This document shows, piece by piece, positions 1 to 7,720 of a stretch of DNA of 64,000 nucleotides. A model generated the notes under the pieces. That model searched no databases. It worked only from the letters and a program-made list of their open reading frames with translations, and was not told where the DNA came from. Within the stretch, counting starts at the first letter, position 1. Each line of letters starts with the position of its first letter. Both the position numbers and the translations under genes were made by a program. Origin of the DNA: Rhodohalobacter sp. SW132 (GTDB taxonomy: Bacteria > Bacteroidota > Rhodothermia > Balneolales > Balneolaceae); NCBI RefSeq assembly GCF_003390325.1, contig NZ_QUOK01000002.1:434001-498000 (forward strand), in the 5' to 3' direction.

Positions 1-288
1 TTGTGTGGATACTTCATTTATCTTTTCTGACAGATCTTTAAGATCGATCCCGTTTTTAAGAATCAAAATTACATCTGCTTCCCAGCTTGCCTGGTGCGAA
101 CATTCCAAAAACTCAATATCAGCGCCTTCAACAGATGAACTGATCTCATCAGAAAGCCTCTCAGCCTCTTCCCTGTTCTCTTCAATAAGCAGCAATCTAT
201 AGTTATCCCTGCACAGAGCGTTGACGAAAGATCTGCCAATCCCATTGCTGCTGCCAATAATCGCTACGGTCTGTTTTGTAATAGGCAT
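1..288 (-). CDS. NAD(P)-binding Rossmann-fold protein, C-terminus beyond window edge
   Basis: Open reading frame on the minus strand from an ATG at 288 with no stop before base 1, so only the first 96 residues are present. The N-terminus reads as a beta strand followed by a GSSNGIG glycine-rich loop (about residues 12-18), then an acidic residue after the second strand (IEEN), as in NAD(P)-binding domains. A later WEADVILIL segment resembles the strand after the cofactor domain in F420-dependent NADP reductase-like proteins. That subfamily call is an inference; SDR or 6-phosphogluconate dehydrogenase-like proteins remain possible. The gene is divergent from the SDR gene at 672. Confidence 0.6.
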   Translation of the reverse strand, partial: MPITKQTVAIIGSSNGIGRSFVNALCRDNYRLLLIEENREEAERLSDEISSSVEGADIEFLECSHQASWEADVILILKNGIDLKDLSEKINEVSTQ

Positions 289-671
289 GATGGTGATTCT
301 GATTTCCGACTAAATTTACAACCGTAAAGTAAGCCGGCCGGCGTCCCCTTCTCCTTGATATGTGATAAGAAATTCCCTTGATATATATCAAGAGCAGAGT
401 CTCACGATAGATTATAATGTCATGTCAATGATGAGCCATACAAAGAGAATGATCCATGAATTACATATTGATCCGGTTAGAATCAATTTTTAGAAAAACT
501 CATGCGACTTCAGAATCAATTTTCGATTTGGCTTTCGGCTCTAAGTTGATGTTCAACCTTTGATATAAATTTCGATTTCTTGATTTTATCATTATTAATT
601 TTGAGATAACATAAATAAAATAATGGAAGAAGCAAGGATAACCTCGAGAGCGGTGGTACAAGTAGAACAAG
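289..671. other. intergenic region between divergent genes
   Basis: A 383-base AT-rich stretch between the minus-strand Rossmann gene and the plus-strand SDR gene. It presumably holds both promoters, but I see no clear hairpin, operator or RNA gene. A minus-strand reading frame at 500-907 overlaps the SDR gene antisense and has no recognisable features. Confidence 0.4.
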
Positions 672-1559
672 ATGAATAAAATACTATTAGCTGGTTCAAC
701 GGGATATTTAGGAAGTTTCATACTTAAAGAACTTTTGAACAGAGGGTATGCAACACGAACAATTACACGCAATGAAAAGAAATTGCCGAAACCTGTTACT
801 GAAAATAACCGATTGGAAATTGTAAAAGCCGAATTAACGGTTCCAAAATCGATTAAAAACTGTTGTCGAAATGTAGATACGGTTATTTCAACAGTTGGTA
901 TTACCAATCAAAAAGACGGGTTAACCTATATGGATGTTGATTACCAGGCAAACCTAAACTTACTTGAAGAAGCAAAACGCAGCGGGGTAAAAAAATTTAT
1001 ATATGTATCCGTTTTAAAGGGAGATCAATTAACACACCTTAAAATCTGCGAAGCTAAAGAAAAATTCGTTTCGGCAGTAAGAAATTCCGGATTGGATTAC
1101 TGTATCATTCGCCCAAACGGATTTTTCTCTGATATGGGGGAATTTTATGAAATGGCCAAAAAAGGAAGAGTTTATTTGTTTGGAAACGGTGAGTACAAAG
1201 CAAATCCAATCCACGGGGCTGACCTTGCTGAAATTTGCGTAAATGCCATACAATCTACTGATAAAGAAATTTCCGTTGGCGGACCACAAACATTAACCCA
1301 CAACCAAATTGCTAAGATTGCTTTTTCAGTCGCCAGCAAGAAGCCTAAAATCACTTACATTCCTGACGGGATAAGAAAAGCCGTTTTGTTTTTATTGAGA
1401 AGCTTCACAAATAGCAAAATTTATGGCCCGATTGAGTTTTTTATGACTGTTTTATCAATGGACTTAATTGCACCTGAATATGGAACCCGTACGTTGAAAA
1501 AATATTTTGAAGAACTAAAATCGGCACACAATCAAACAGATAGTACCGATCAAATTTGA
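672..1559 (+). CDS. atypical SDR / NmrA-like NAD(P)-binding protein
   Basis: A 295-residue protein starting with a short strand and GSTGYLGS (residues 8-15), the TGxxGxxG nucleotide-binding motif of atypical short-chain dehydrogenases. A conserved IYVSVLKG strand follows near residue 115. There is no clear YxxxK catalytic pair after it, which fits NmrA-like or 'atypical SDR5' proteins better than classical SDR enzymes. It probably binds NAD(P)H and reduces a small molecule or senses redox state in the cytoplasm; the substrate is unknown. The gene is visibly more AT-rich than the later parts of the window, as is the ABM gene after it, which may indicate transfer. Confidence 0.75.
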   Translation: MNKILLAGSTGYLGSFILKELLNRGYATRTITRNEKKLPKPVTENNRLEIVKAELTVPKSIKNCCRNVDTVISTVGITNQKDGLTYMDVDYQANLNLLEEAKRSGVKKFIYVSVLKGDQLTHLKICEAKEKFVSAVRNSGLDYCIIRPNGFFSDMGEFYEMAKKGRVYLFGNGEYKANPIHGADLAEICVNAIQSTDKEISVGGPQTLTHNQIAKIAFSVASKKPKITYIPDGIRKAVLFLLRSFTNSKIYGPIEFFMTVLSMDLIAPEYGTRTLKKYFEELKSAHNQTDSTDQI

Positions 1560-1731
1560 GCTAAGTGCGCTTCTTGGTATAGATGCTTCTTCATGGTTTT
1601 TTATTCAACTATTCACCCAGGTTTGAAGAAAATACTTTAGCTTATTTTTCAAAATATCCTTTGGCGTATCTCTCCATTTGGATAAAAAATCTGTTAACTG
1701 ACAATCAACTTTTAAAAATAGCTACACAATA

Positions 1732-2043
1732 ATGGCAAACAAGTACTTACTGCACGGAAAACTATCTGCAAAACCAGGGCATCGGGATGAACTTACAAAT
1801 ATCTTATTAGACGCATCCAAACTTGTATCCACCGCAAAAGGCTGTAAACTTTATGTGATTGGGACGGACCAAAATTATCCAGACACTGTATTTGTAACTG
1901 AGATTTGGGATACGAAGGAAGACCACGAGAATTCACTCCATGTTGAAGGAGTTAAAGAACTCATCATGAAAGTAATGCCTATTTTGGACGTTCAACCAAG
2001 GAAAGGCCAGGAACTTGAAATATTGGGTGGTGCAGGAATATAA
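1732..2043 (+). CDS. ABM-domain (antibiotic biosynthesis monooxygenase family) protein
   Basis: 103 residues, the usual size of a single ABM ferredoxin-like domain. The opening KYLLHGKLSAKPGHRDEL strand and helix and the central VFVTEIWDTKEDHENSLH block are typical of this family. Members are cofactor-free quinol monooxygenases or related small-molecule oxidases that act as dimers. The gene lies 172 bases after the SDR gene on the same strand, and the two may be co-transcribed. With the ring-cleaving dioxygenase at 3268 and the cupin at 2837 it suggests handling of quinones or aromatic electrophiles, which is an inference from neighbours. Confidence 0.8.
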   Translation: MANKYLLHGKLSAKPGHRDELTNILLDASKLVSTAKGCKLYVIGTDQNYPDTVFVTEIWDTKEDHENSLHVEGVKELIMKVMPILDVQPRKGQELEILGGAGI

Positions 2044-2059
2044 AAAATGCCCGCCGAAT

Positions 2060-2635
2060 TTATCGATCAAAATTTCCACGCACTCTGCTCAGTGTCTCCG
2101 GAGTTATGCCCAGGTAAGACGCCACCAGGTTTAACGGCACACGATTTATAAATTCAGGATTTTGATCTATCAGGTAGGCATACTTTTCTTCAGCGGTAAG
2201 ACCCAACGCATTTTCCACACGCTGCTGGATGGCTATATATGCATTCTGAACAATAATCCGATGATAGCGTTCATACGCTGGTATCTCTTCAATTAACTTT
2301 TCATGATTATCTTTATCAAGTACCAGAAGCTCACTGTCTTCAAGTACCTCGATATTTAATCGTGTTGGTTTACCGGTGAAAAAGCTTTGCAGGTTTGCCA
2401 TCCACCACCCATCAAATGCAAATCGAATTACATGTTTATTGCCTGATGAATCAACGTTATAGGAATACAGTGCCCCTTTTTCCACAAAAGTCAGCTCTCT
2501 GCAAACATCTCCCTCCTGAAGCAGAAATTGTCTTTTCAGCATCCGTTTTGGACGGAAACTGTTTTTGCACAGCCCCCACTCATCATCGGATAGTGAAACG
2601 TGTTCATGAATGCTTTTATAGAGTTGATCAAACAT
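2060..2635 (-). CDS. Crp/Fnr family transcriptional regulator
   Basis: About 191 residues from the ATG at 2635; an in-frame ATG at 2674 would add 13 poorly conserved residues. The N-terminal half is a cyclic-nucleotide-binding-type beta roll (FLLQEGDVCRELTFVEKGALY region). A connecting helix follows, then a C-terminal winged helix whose recognition part reads LVASYLGITPETLSRVR. The Cys cluster of Fnr is not obvious, so it is not clearly an oxygen sensor. It converges on the ABM gene, with only 16 bases between their stops. Upstream on the same strand are the cupin and dioxygenase genes, which are plausible targets. Confidence 0.85.
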   Translation of the reverse strand: MFDQLYKSIHEHVSLSDDEWGLCKNSFRPKRMLKRQFLLQEGDVCRELTFVEKGALYSYNVDSSGNKHVIRFAFDGWWMANLQSFFTGKPTRLNIEVLEDSELLVLDKDNHEKLIEEIPAYERYHRIIVQNAYIAIQQRVENALGLTAEEKYAYLIDQNPEFINRVPLNLVASYLGITPETLSRVRGNFDR

Positions 2636-2737
2636 AGGTTGTTCAGATTTAGCTTTGCTGCTGAGCGAACCCAAGGTAGAAGTTCTGAAAACGATATTCT
2701 ACAGATAAATTTTCTTCAGGTATGGCGGCTTCAACTG

Positions 2738-2770
2738 AGACCTCCAAGGTTTTTGAAACCTTGGAGGTCT
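2738..2770. repeat. 33-base perfect hairpin (AGACCTCC type)
   Basis: Perfect inverted repeat with 15-base arms (left arm AGACCTCCAAGGTTT) and a 3-base loop. It lies in the gap between the cupin gene and the Crp/Fnr gene. Similar palindromes at 2785-2817 and 3214-3245 share the CCTCCA(A)GG core. No T-run follows on either strand. They resemble dispersed REP-like palindromes of Bacteroidota-type genomes and could act as transcript stabilisers or attenuators. Confidence 0.75.
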
Positions 2771-2784
2771 ATATCAGCGCCTCT

Positions 2785-2817
2785 AACCCTCCAAGGGTTC
2801 GAAACCCTTGGAGGGTT
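2785..2817. repeat. 33-base perfect hairpin (AACCCTCC type)
   Basis: Perfect inverted repeat with 15-base arms (left arm AACCCTCCAAGGGTT) around a 3-base loop, only 14 bases from the preceding hairpin. It begins the 3' flank of the cupin gene, which ends at 2837. The two neighbours share the CCTCCAAGG core but differ at the arm ends, so they are related members rather than exact copies. Confidence 0.75.
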
Positions 2818-2836
2818 GGTTGTTAGTAGCTCATTC

Positions 2837-3187
2837 TTAATCCAGCGTTACAAAAACAGATGTACGCGCTGCATTATTTACAGCCCTGCTTTTATGTCCG
2901 CGGCCGTTTACATCTTCAACCAGCAATATATCACCTGTTGAAAAACGCCGTACGGTTCCATCCCCTACTTCCACATCCACCGCTCCATCAAGCATGATGA
3001 TATACTGACGCTCCGGTGCGTTGTGCCAGTCGTAATCGTAATCCGGTTCGGTTCTTCGAAAGATGATACCGGTTGCGTTTACCTTTTCAGAGAGCTGACC
3101 AATTTCACCGGCACTTTTAAGTTCTATTTCAATATCCTCAAAGTGAGATTCATTATCAGTGCCGGTGTAAAGACGGGTAATTTTCAT
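2837..3187 (-). CDS. cupin-domain protein
   Basis: 116 residues forming a single small beta barrel. The segment DYDWHNAPERQYIIMLDGAVDVEVGDG corresponds to cupin motif 1 (W-H, E, then a G-rich turn). FSTGDILLVEDVNGRGHKSRAV corresponds to motif 2 with its metal-binding His. Similar one-domain cupins are annotated as hypothetical or as metal-dependent small-molecule binders; the substrate cannot be inferred. It lies downstream of the dioxygenase gene on the same strand, separated by a hairpin at 3214-3245. Confidence 0.75.
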   Translation of the reverse strand: MKITRLYTGTDNESHFEDIEIELKSAGEIGQLSEKVNATGIIFRRTEPDYDYDWHNAPERQYIIMLDGAVDVEVGDGTVRRFSTGDILLVEDVNGRGHKSRAVNNAARTSVFVTLD

Positions 3188-3213
3188 TTTATAAAGTAGG
3201 TTTCAATAAGGAG

Positions 3214-3245
3214 AGACCTCCAGGGTTTTCAAAACCTGGAGGTCT
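3214..3245. repeat. 32-base imperfect hairpin (AGACCTCC type)
   Basis: Inverted repeat with outer arms AGACCTCCAGG / CCTGGAGGTCT, one bulged G, then TTTT and AAAA around a single C. It lies between the cupin gene (start 3187) and the end of the dioxygenase gene (3268). It is related to the two hairpins at 2738 and 2785. Confidence 0.7.
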
Positions 3246-3267
3246 TGTTTATTATGAATAACAATAC

Positions 3268-4200
3268 TCAAACATCAATCTCAGGCAATCGCTGTTCGAT
3301 CTGTTCACGTTTCGATTCAAGCCATGGGGGAAGAATCAGCTTTTGACCAAGCTTATCGGGATCCTCATCCACATCATAGCCCGGGCCGTCGGTTGCAATT
3401 TCAAAAAGAACTCCGCCCGGAGATCTGAAATAGACCGAGTGGAACCAATGGCGATCAATTACCTGGGATGGGTTCAGCCCCATATCAATTACTTTCCCGC
3501 GCAAACTTTTCAGCTCTTCATCATCTTCAGCCCGAAAAGCGACATGGTGAATAATTCCACGGCCATTGGCCGACGGTTTAGACTCCCCTTTTACGATGAT
3601 GACAGATCCGCCAATAGGAGCATCCGTCGTGTAATGCCATGCATTATCTTTTTGATCGGTTTCCTCAAACTGAAAGAGGTTTTTCAGCACATCGGCCGTA
3701 GCCTGATGCTCATTCAATCGAAGAGTAGTTCCCCGGAATCCCCGGATGCCGTTTTCTGCTGGAACCGTTCCTTTGTCCCAGCCCGGCAACTCGTCAACCT
3801 TCTCGTCAAAAACAAGCTCCAGCTTCATCAGGTCGGGATCTTTAAAACCGATCGCCTGCTGACCAAACCGGTCATAGGGACCATCAAAATCGATCCCCAC
3901 TTCACCAAAACGTTCCACCCAATAGTCCATTGAGCCGGATGGGACAGCAAGTGCAACTTTCACAGCTTCGCCCAGACCGGGTTTACCTTGTTGCGCCATC
4001 GGCCAGGGAAAGAATGTTAAACCAGAACCCGGTGACCCTTCTGCATTTCCATAAAACAGATGATAAGTACCCGGGTCATCCTGGTTGACAGATTTTTTTA
4101 CTAATCGCATTCCCAGTGATTTCACATAGAATTCCGCATTGCGTCTGGCATCGCCGGAAAGTGCTGTAATGTGATGTATTCCTTTTTGATGTTTTGTCAT
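3268..4200 (-). CDS. ring-cleaving dioxygenase, glyoxalase/VOC family (MhqO-like)
   Basis: About 310 residues from the ATG at 4200, which gives the usual family N-terminus GIHHITALSGDARRNAEFY; an ATG at 4221 would add seven residues. Two VOC modules are seen. The first opens with the HHITA metal-ligand motif. The second contains GIIHHVAFRAEDDEE and ends with SVYFRSPGGVLFEIATD, carrying the Glu ligand. These proteins open hydroquinone-type rings or detoxify quinones in the cytoplasm. Methylhydroquinone-responsive homologues are known in Bacillus; the substrate here is inferred. It is likely the first gene of a run with the cupin and Crp/Fnr genes. Confidence 0.88.
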   Translation of the reverse strand: MTKHQKGIHHITALSGDARRNAEFYVKSLGMRLVKKSVNQDDPGTYHLFYGNAEGSPGSGLTFFPWPMAQQGKPGLGEAVKVALAVPSGSMDYWVERFGEVGIDFDGPYDRFGQQAIGFKDPDLMKLELVFDEKVDELPGWDKGTVPAENGIRGFRGTTLRLNEHQATADVLKNLFQFEETDQKDNAWHYTTDAPIGGSVIIVKGESKPSANGRGIIHHVAFRAEDDEELKSLRGKVIDMGLNPSQVIDRHWFHSVYFRSPGGVLFEIATDGPGYDVDEDPDKLGQKLILPPWLESKREQIEQRLPEIDV

Positions 4201-4348
4201 GATTATGTAATTATAATTCAATGTTGAACTTTTCTATATCAATTTAAAAACTTTGTTGACTTCTGCAATTGATATTTATCAAGAACTGACCCCGATTCAA
4301 AAAAACAATGCTCATTTTGTAATTAACAAATACAAAGATAACTTATAT

Positions 4349-4410
4349 TTCATGTGAGGAATAATTCAGGTAAACTCACTGATTTGCCCTCTTAAAATGT
4401 CTCACATGAA
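4349..4410. promoter_or_regulatory. 10-base inverted repeat in the divergent promoter region
   Basis: TTCATGTGAG at 4349-4358 is matched exactly by its inverse at 4401-4410, 42 bases apart, between the divergent dioxygenase and acetyltransferase genes. Two half sites that far apart could be a looped or paired operator. There is no direct evidence of function. Confidence 0.3.
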
Positions 4411-4461
4411 TTTATAGAGGGTAGTGATACTTTAAACATGAATCTGTAATTTTTTAACTTT

Positions 4462-4746
4462 ATGGACATTCAACACAAAAGTGGTGAGACAAAAGGAGAG
4501 TTTTATATAGAAAAAAGTGGTGCTGTTAAAGGTAAAATCACCTACTCAAAACTGGGTAATACTCAATTAATCATAGATCATACTGAAGTAGCCGATGATT
4601 TACGAGGTGAGGATATGGGAAGAACGCTGGTTGAACACGCAGTGAATTATGCCCGGAGAAACAATCTGAAAATTATACCACTTTGCCCGTTTGCCAAATC
4701 CATTATAGAACGGGATAAGTCGCTCCAGGATGTGCTCAGGAAATGA
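4462..4746 (+). CDS. small GNAT-family N-acetyltransferase (YjdJ-like)
   Basis: 94 residues, matching the compact GNAT subfamily that holds only the acetyl-CoA-binding core. The order is a strand pair, then HTEVADDLRGEDMGRTLVEHAVNYARRNNLKIIPLCPFA. The R/G-rich turn (LRGEDMGRTL) is the pyrophosphate-binding loop, and PLCPFAKSIIER is the typical end strand and helix. The acceptor is unknown. It converges on ispG. Confidence 0.85.
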   Translation: MDIQHKSGETKGEFYIEKSGAVKGKITYSKLGNTQLIIDHTEVADDLRGEDMGRTLVEHAVNYARRNNLKIIPLCPFAKSIIERDKSLQDVLRK

Positions 4747-4833
4747 TACTCTTCAGGCGAAACCGAACAAAGGTGAACGGTCACCTATAAAATTGTGTCA
4801 GTTAGATTTTAAAAAAGCGAATTGATTCATCTG

Positions 4834-6069
4834 TCAATCACTGCTAACTTTTTCCTTGTTTGAATAATTTTTGACAACATAATCGTCCAGTATTTTTCTG
4901 AATTCTGCCCCGATCCCCTCTCCTCTCAGTGTTGTAAAGTGTTCGCCATCCACATAAACGGGAGCTTTTGGTTCTTCAAAAGTACCGGGTAGTGAGATGC
5001 CAATATTGGCGTGTCGGGACTCACCGGGACCGTTTACAACGCACCCCATCACAGCAACGTCCATCTCTTCAACGCCGGGATAAACCTCTCTCCAAACCGG
5101 CATCGATTCAACGACATACGTCTGAATTTCATCGGCAAGCTCCTGGAAATAGGTGCTTTTCGTACGGCCACATCCCGGACAGGAAGTCACCTGCGGAATA
5201 AAACTGCGAATGCCGATTGATTGAAGAATCTGCTGACAAATTCTCACCTCTTCAGCCCGGTCAGCTCCCGGCATGGGTGTGAGTGAAACCCGGATTGTAT
5301 CGCCAATCCCTTTTTGGAGCAAAACAGAAAGAGCTACGGAACTTGCGACCGTCCCCTTCATTCCCATTCCCGCCTCCGTAAGGCCGAGATGAAGCGCATA
5401 AGGCAGATCCGCGGCAATACGCTGATACACATTAATCAGGTCCTGAACGCCGCTCATTTTGCAGCTCACAATGATTTTATCAGGTGCGAGTCCCACATCC
5501 TCAGCGAGCGCTGTTGACCGCCGGGCGCTCTCAACCATAGTATCAAGCATGACTTCTTTTGAGGATTTCGGATTTTCCCGTTCATTGTTCTCGTCCATAT
5601 ACAGAGCAAGGAGCTGTTGATCCAGCGATCCCCAGTTCACGCCAATCCGAACCGGCTTATCATACTTGATTGCCTGTTCAACAATCGTACAGAAGTTTTT
5701 GTCGCGTGTTTTCGTACCGGTATTTCCAGGATTGATGCGGAATTTGGCCAGTGATTTTGCCATCTCCGGGTAAGCAGGGAGAAGTTTATGACCATTGTAA
5801 TGAAAATCTCCGATGATGGGTACGTTCACTCCGCGATTCAGTAATTTCTCTTTGATGTACGGAACCGCTTTGGCGGCGGCATCATTGTTTACTGTAATTC
5901 TAACGAGTTCTGATCCGCACTTGTGGAGGTGATCAACCTGGTCTACGGTTTCATCAATATCGGCCGTATCCGTGTTCGTCATCGACTGAACTACAATTGG
6001 ATGGTCTCCTCCTACATATACACCACCAACATTTACTGCGATTGAATCTCTTCTGTCAATTGGGTTCAT
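4834..6069 (-). CDS. ispG: 4-hydroxy-3-methylbut-2-enyl diphosphate synthase (flavodoxin/ferredoxin)
   Basis: 411 residues, typical of the short bacterial IspG/GcpE type. The enzyme converts methylerythritol cyclodiphosphate to HMBDP in the MEP isoprenoid pathway, using a [4Fe-4S] cluster. The N-terminal TIM-barrel part carries VQSMTNTDT and RINPGNTG motifs. The cluster ligands are visible as Cys297 and Cys300 (SCPGCGR) and Cys343 ([11 protein letters not shown]), with Glu350 as the fourth conserved ligand. It is a single gene on the minus strand. It supplies precursors for the carotenoids and retinal that the rhodopsin at 59062 would need, though that link is metabolic rather than genetic. 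Confidence 0.97.
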   Translation of the reverse strand: MNPIDRRDSIAVNVGGVYVGGDHPIVVQSMTNTDTADIDETVDQVDHLHKCGSELVRITVNNDAAAKAVPYIKEKLLNRGVNVPIIGDFHYNGHKLLPAYPEMAKSLAKFRINPGNTGTKTRDKNFCTIVEQAIKYDKPVRIGVNWGSLDQQLLALYMDENNERENPKSSKEVMLDTMVESARRSTALAEDVGLAPDKIIVSCKMSGVQDLINVYQRIAADLPYALHLGLTEAGMGMKGTVASSVALSVLLQKGIGDTIRVSLTPMPGADRAEEVRICQQILQSIGIRSFIPQVTSCPGCGRTKSTYFQELADEIQTYVVESMPVWREVYPGVEEMDVAVMGCVVNGPGESRHANIGISLPGTFEEPKAPVYVDGEHFTTLRGEGIGAEFRKILDDYVVKNYSNKEKVSSD

Positions 6070-6223
6070 AAATCATTCGTTATTCAAAACATTAGCAATC
6101 AGTATGAAAGATAAAATCGTAAACTTTACAATTCACCCACAGAAACTCATTGTTATGATAATTCATTCAGTGGATCTGAAAACAACTATTTCGTATTCAT
6201 ATAATTTCCATTGATGGAATGGC

Positions 6224-7087
6224 TCAATTTTTCTTACTCAGATCAAATAGTTTTTTCTTCTCTTCAGCGGTCAGCCCGTCGTACCCTTTTTTCGATATCT
6301 TTTCCAGTATCTCATCCAGTTCATCCACATCCTGCTCCTCCATAATTTCTACATCGGAGACAGCATACATATCGGAGCGTTTCGGTTTCTTCTTTTTCTT
6401 TTTGGACCCACCTTTGCCTTTAAAGATTTGTTCAATAGGCCGAACGAGAGAACTCAGATCATATCCCTGATAATGCATTTTGGTGAGCAGAAAACCCGTA
6501 CCGGCTCCTCCAAGGTGTACCAGGCGCGCAACATTATCCCCGGATCCAAGAAGCAGAAAATCGAGTGCAATCCAGCCGGCAACAAAAAACCTGGCTTGTA
6601 TCGGTGGCAGGAACAGGAGCATTATTGGTGCGGTTGGAAACAGGTAAGCAAAAGCCACCATGATGCCAAGTACGGCCCCGGAAGCTCCAATCACAAAATT
6701 AGCTCCGAAAACTGATGCATAAGCCACCTGCAGCAAAGCACCTCCGATTCCTGCACCAAAAAAGATCACGGAAAAGGTTCTTGGTCCGATGGATTCTTCC
6801 ACCATACGCCCCATCCACCAAAGCCAGAGCATATTAAAGATCAGGTGAAAACCGCCACCATGGAGAAACATATAGGTTATGATTCTCCAGGGCTGCGTAA
6901 GAGCGGTAAACGGGTCCGGATTAAAGGCAAACAGAGAAAGCAGCGGTTCACTGATCCATGAACCTAACAGGGCCATCAGCACAAATATCACAACATTGAT
7001 CGCGATAATTGTACGGATTACCGGGGGCATGCTCAGGAAGCCCCGCTTAAATGCATTCCAAAAAGAATCTTGCTGGTATACCGACAT
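6224..7087 (-). CDS. rhomboid-family intramembrane serine protease with C-terminal tail
   Basis: 287 residues. Six hydrophobic segments lie between about residues 25 and 210. The catalytic pair is seen as GASG with Ser136 and as His191 in ARLVHLGGAGTG. The family helix-2 motif HLIFNMLWLWWMG is at residues 81-93. After the membrane domain come a run of six lysines and a soluble tail ending DEILEKISKKGYDGLTAEEKKKLF, a small C-terminal domain frequent in Bacteroidota rhomboids. Rhomboids cut transmembrane helices in the plane of the inner membrane. The gene is six bases after another rhomboid gene, and the two look like a tandem duplication. Confidence 0.93.
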   Translation of the reverse strand: MSVYQQDSFWNAFKRGFLSMPPVIRTIIAINVVIFVLMALLGSWISEPLLSLFAFNPDPFTALTQPWRIITYMFLHGGGFHLIFNMLWLWWMGRMVEESIGPRTFSVIFFGAGIGGALLQVAYASVFGANFVIGASGAVLGIMVAFAYLFPTAPIMLLFLPPIQARFFVAGWIALDFLLLGSGDNVARLVHLGGAGTGFLLTKMHYQGYDLSSLVRPIEQIFKGKGGSKKKKKKPKRSDMYAVSDVEIMEEQDVDELDEILEKISKKGYDGLTAEEKKKLFDLSKKN

Positions 7088-7093
7088 AATGTA

Positions 7094-7720
7094 TTAACTC
7101 TGTCTTTCGCCTTTTAAACCCCAGTATTTAATCAGAATAAATCCTACAACCATTCCGCCCAAGTGAGCAAAGTGGGCAATACCGCTGCCCGGGCGCATCA
7201 CTCCGCTAAAGAGCTCAATCACACCAAATATAGCAACAAAATATTTCGCCTTAATCGGAATCGGCGGAATCAGTAACACAATGTAGCGATTGGGAAACAT
7301 CATCCCGAAAGCCAGCAGAATACCGAACACCGCACCCGAAGCACCAACTGTTGGAGCCCCACCGCCGCCTATAAACATATGGATGATGGCTGCGCCGATA
7401 CCGGTCAGAAAATAGTAGACCGTGAAACGTTTGGTTCCCCAAAAATTTTCAATCGCCTGCCCGAAGATCCAGAGTGCAAAAAGATTAAAAAATATGTGTC
7501 CCAGGCCACCATGCAGAAACATATAGGTGACCAGCTGCCACGGTTCAAAAAAGGAATCACCAAGAGGCCAAAGTGCCCCGTAGCGAAAAATATAATCACC
7601 GATTCCCGGTGTTGTTAACGCCAAAAAACAAAGTGCATTTACAATCAGCAGATGTTTAACTGCGGGGGGAAATACTGAAAATTGAGAATTAGGAGAAAAA
7701 CTATTGTCTTGGAAATTCAA
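7094..7720 (-). CDS. rhomboid-family intramembrane serine protease
   Basis: 208 residues, a minimal six-helix rhomboid. Ser128 in VGASGAVFG and His186 in AHFAHLGGMVVG form the catalytic dyad. HIFFNLFALWIFG is the conserved helix-2 block, and the WQLVTYMFLHGG loop precedes it. It lacks the lysine-rich tail of its neighbour at 6224. Its start overlaps the end of the upstream FAD enzyme gene by 20 bases, so the three genes (7701-9233, this one and 6224-7087) are probably one operon. Confidence 0.93.
   Translation of the reverse strand: MNFQDNSFSPNSQFSVFPPAVKHLLIVNALCFLALTTPGIGDYIFRYGALWPLGDSFFEPWQLVTYMFLHGGLGHIFFNLFALWIFGQAIENFWGTKRFTVYYFLTGIGAAIIHMFIGGGGAPTVGASGAVFGILLAFGMMFPNRYIVLLIPPIPIKAKYFVAIFGVIELFSGVMRPGSGIAHFAHLGGMVVGFILIKYWGLKGERQS

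Noticed and set aside
1560-1731. A possible coding remnant between the SDR and ABM genes
   Set aside because: One frame reads as a short hydrophobic-rich peptide but it has stops and no recognisable family.
4771-4786. Small hairpin AGGTGA-ACGG-TCACCT between convergent genes as a terminator
   Set aside because: Six-base stem with no T-run on either side; too weak to call.
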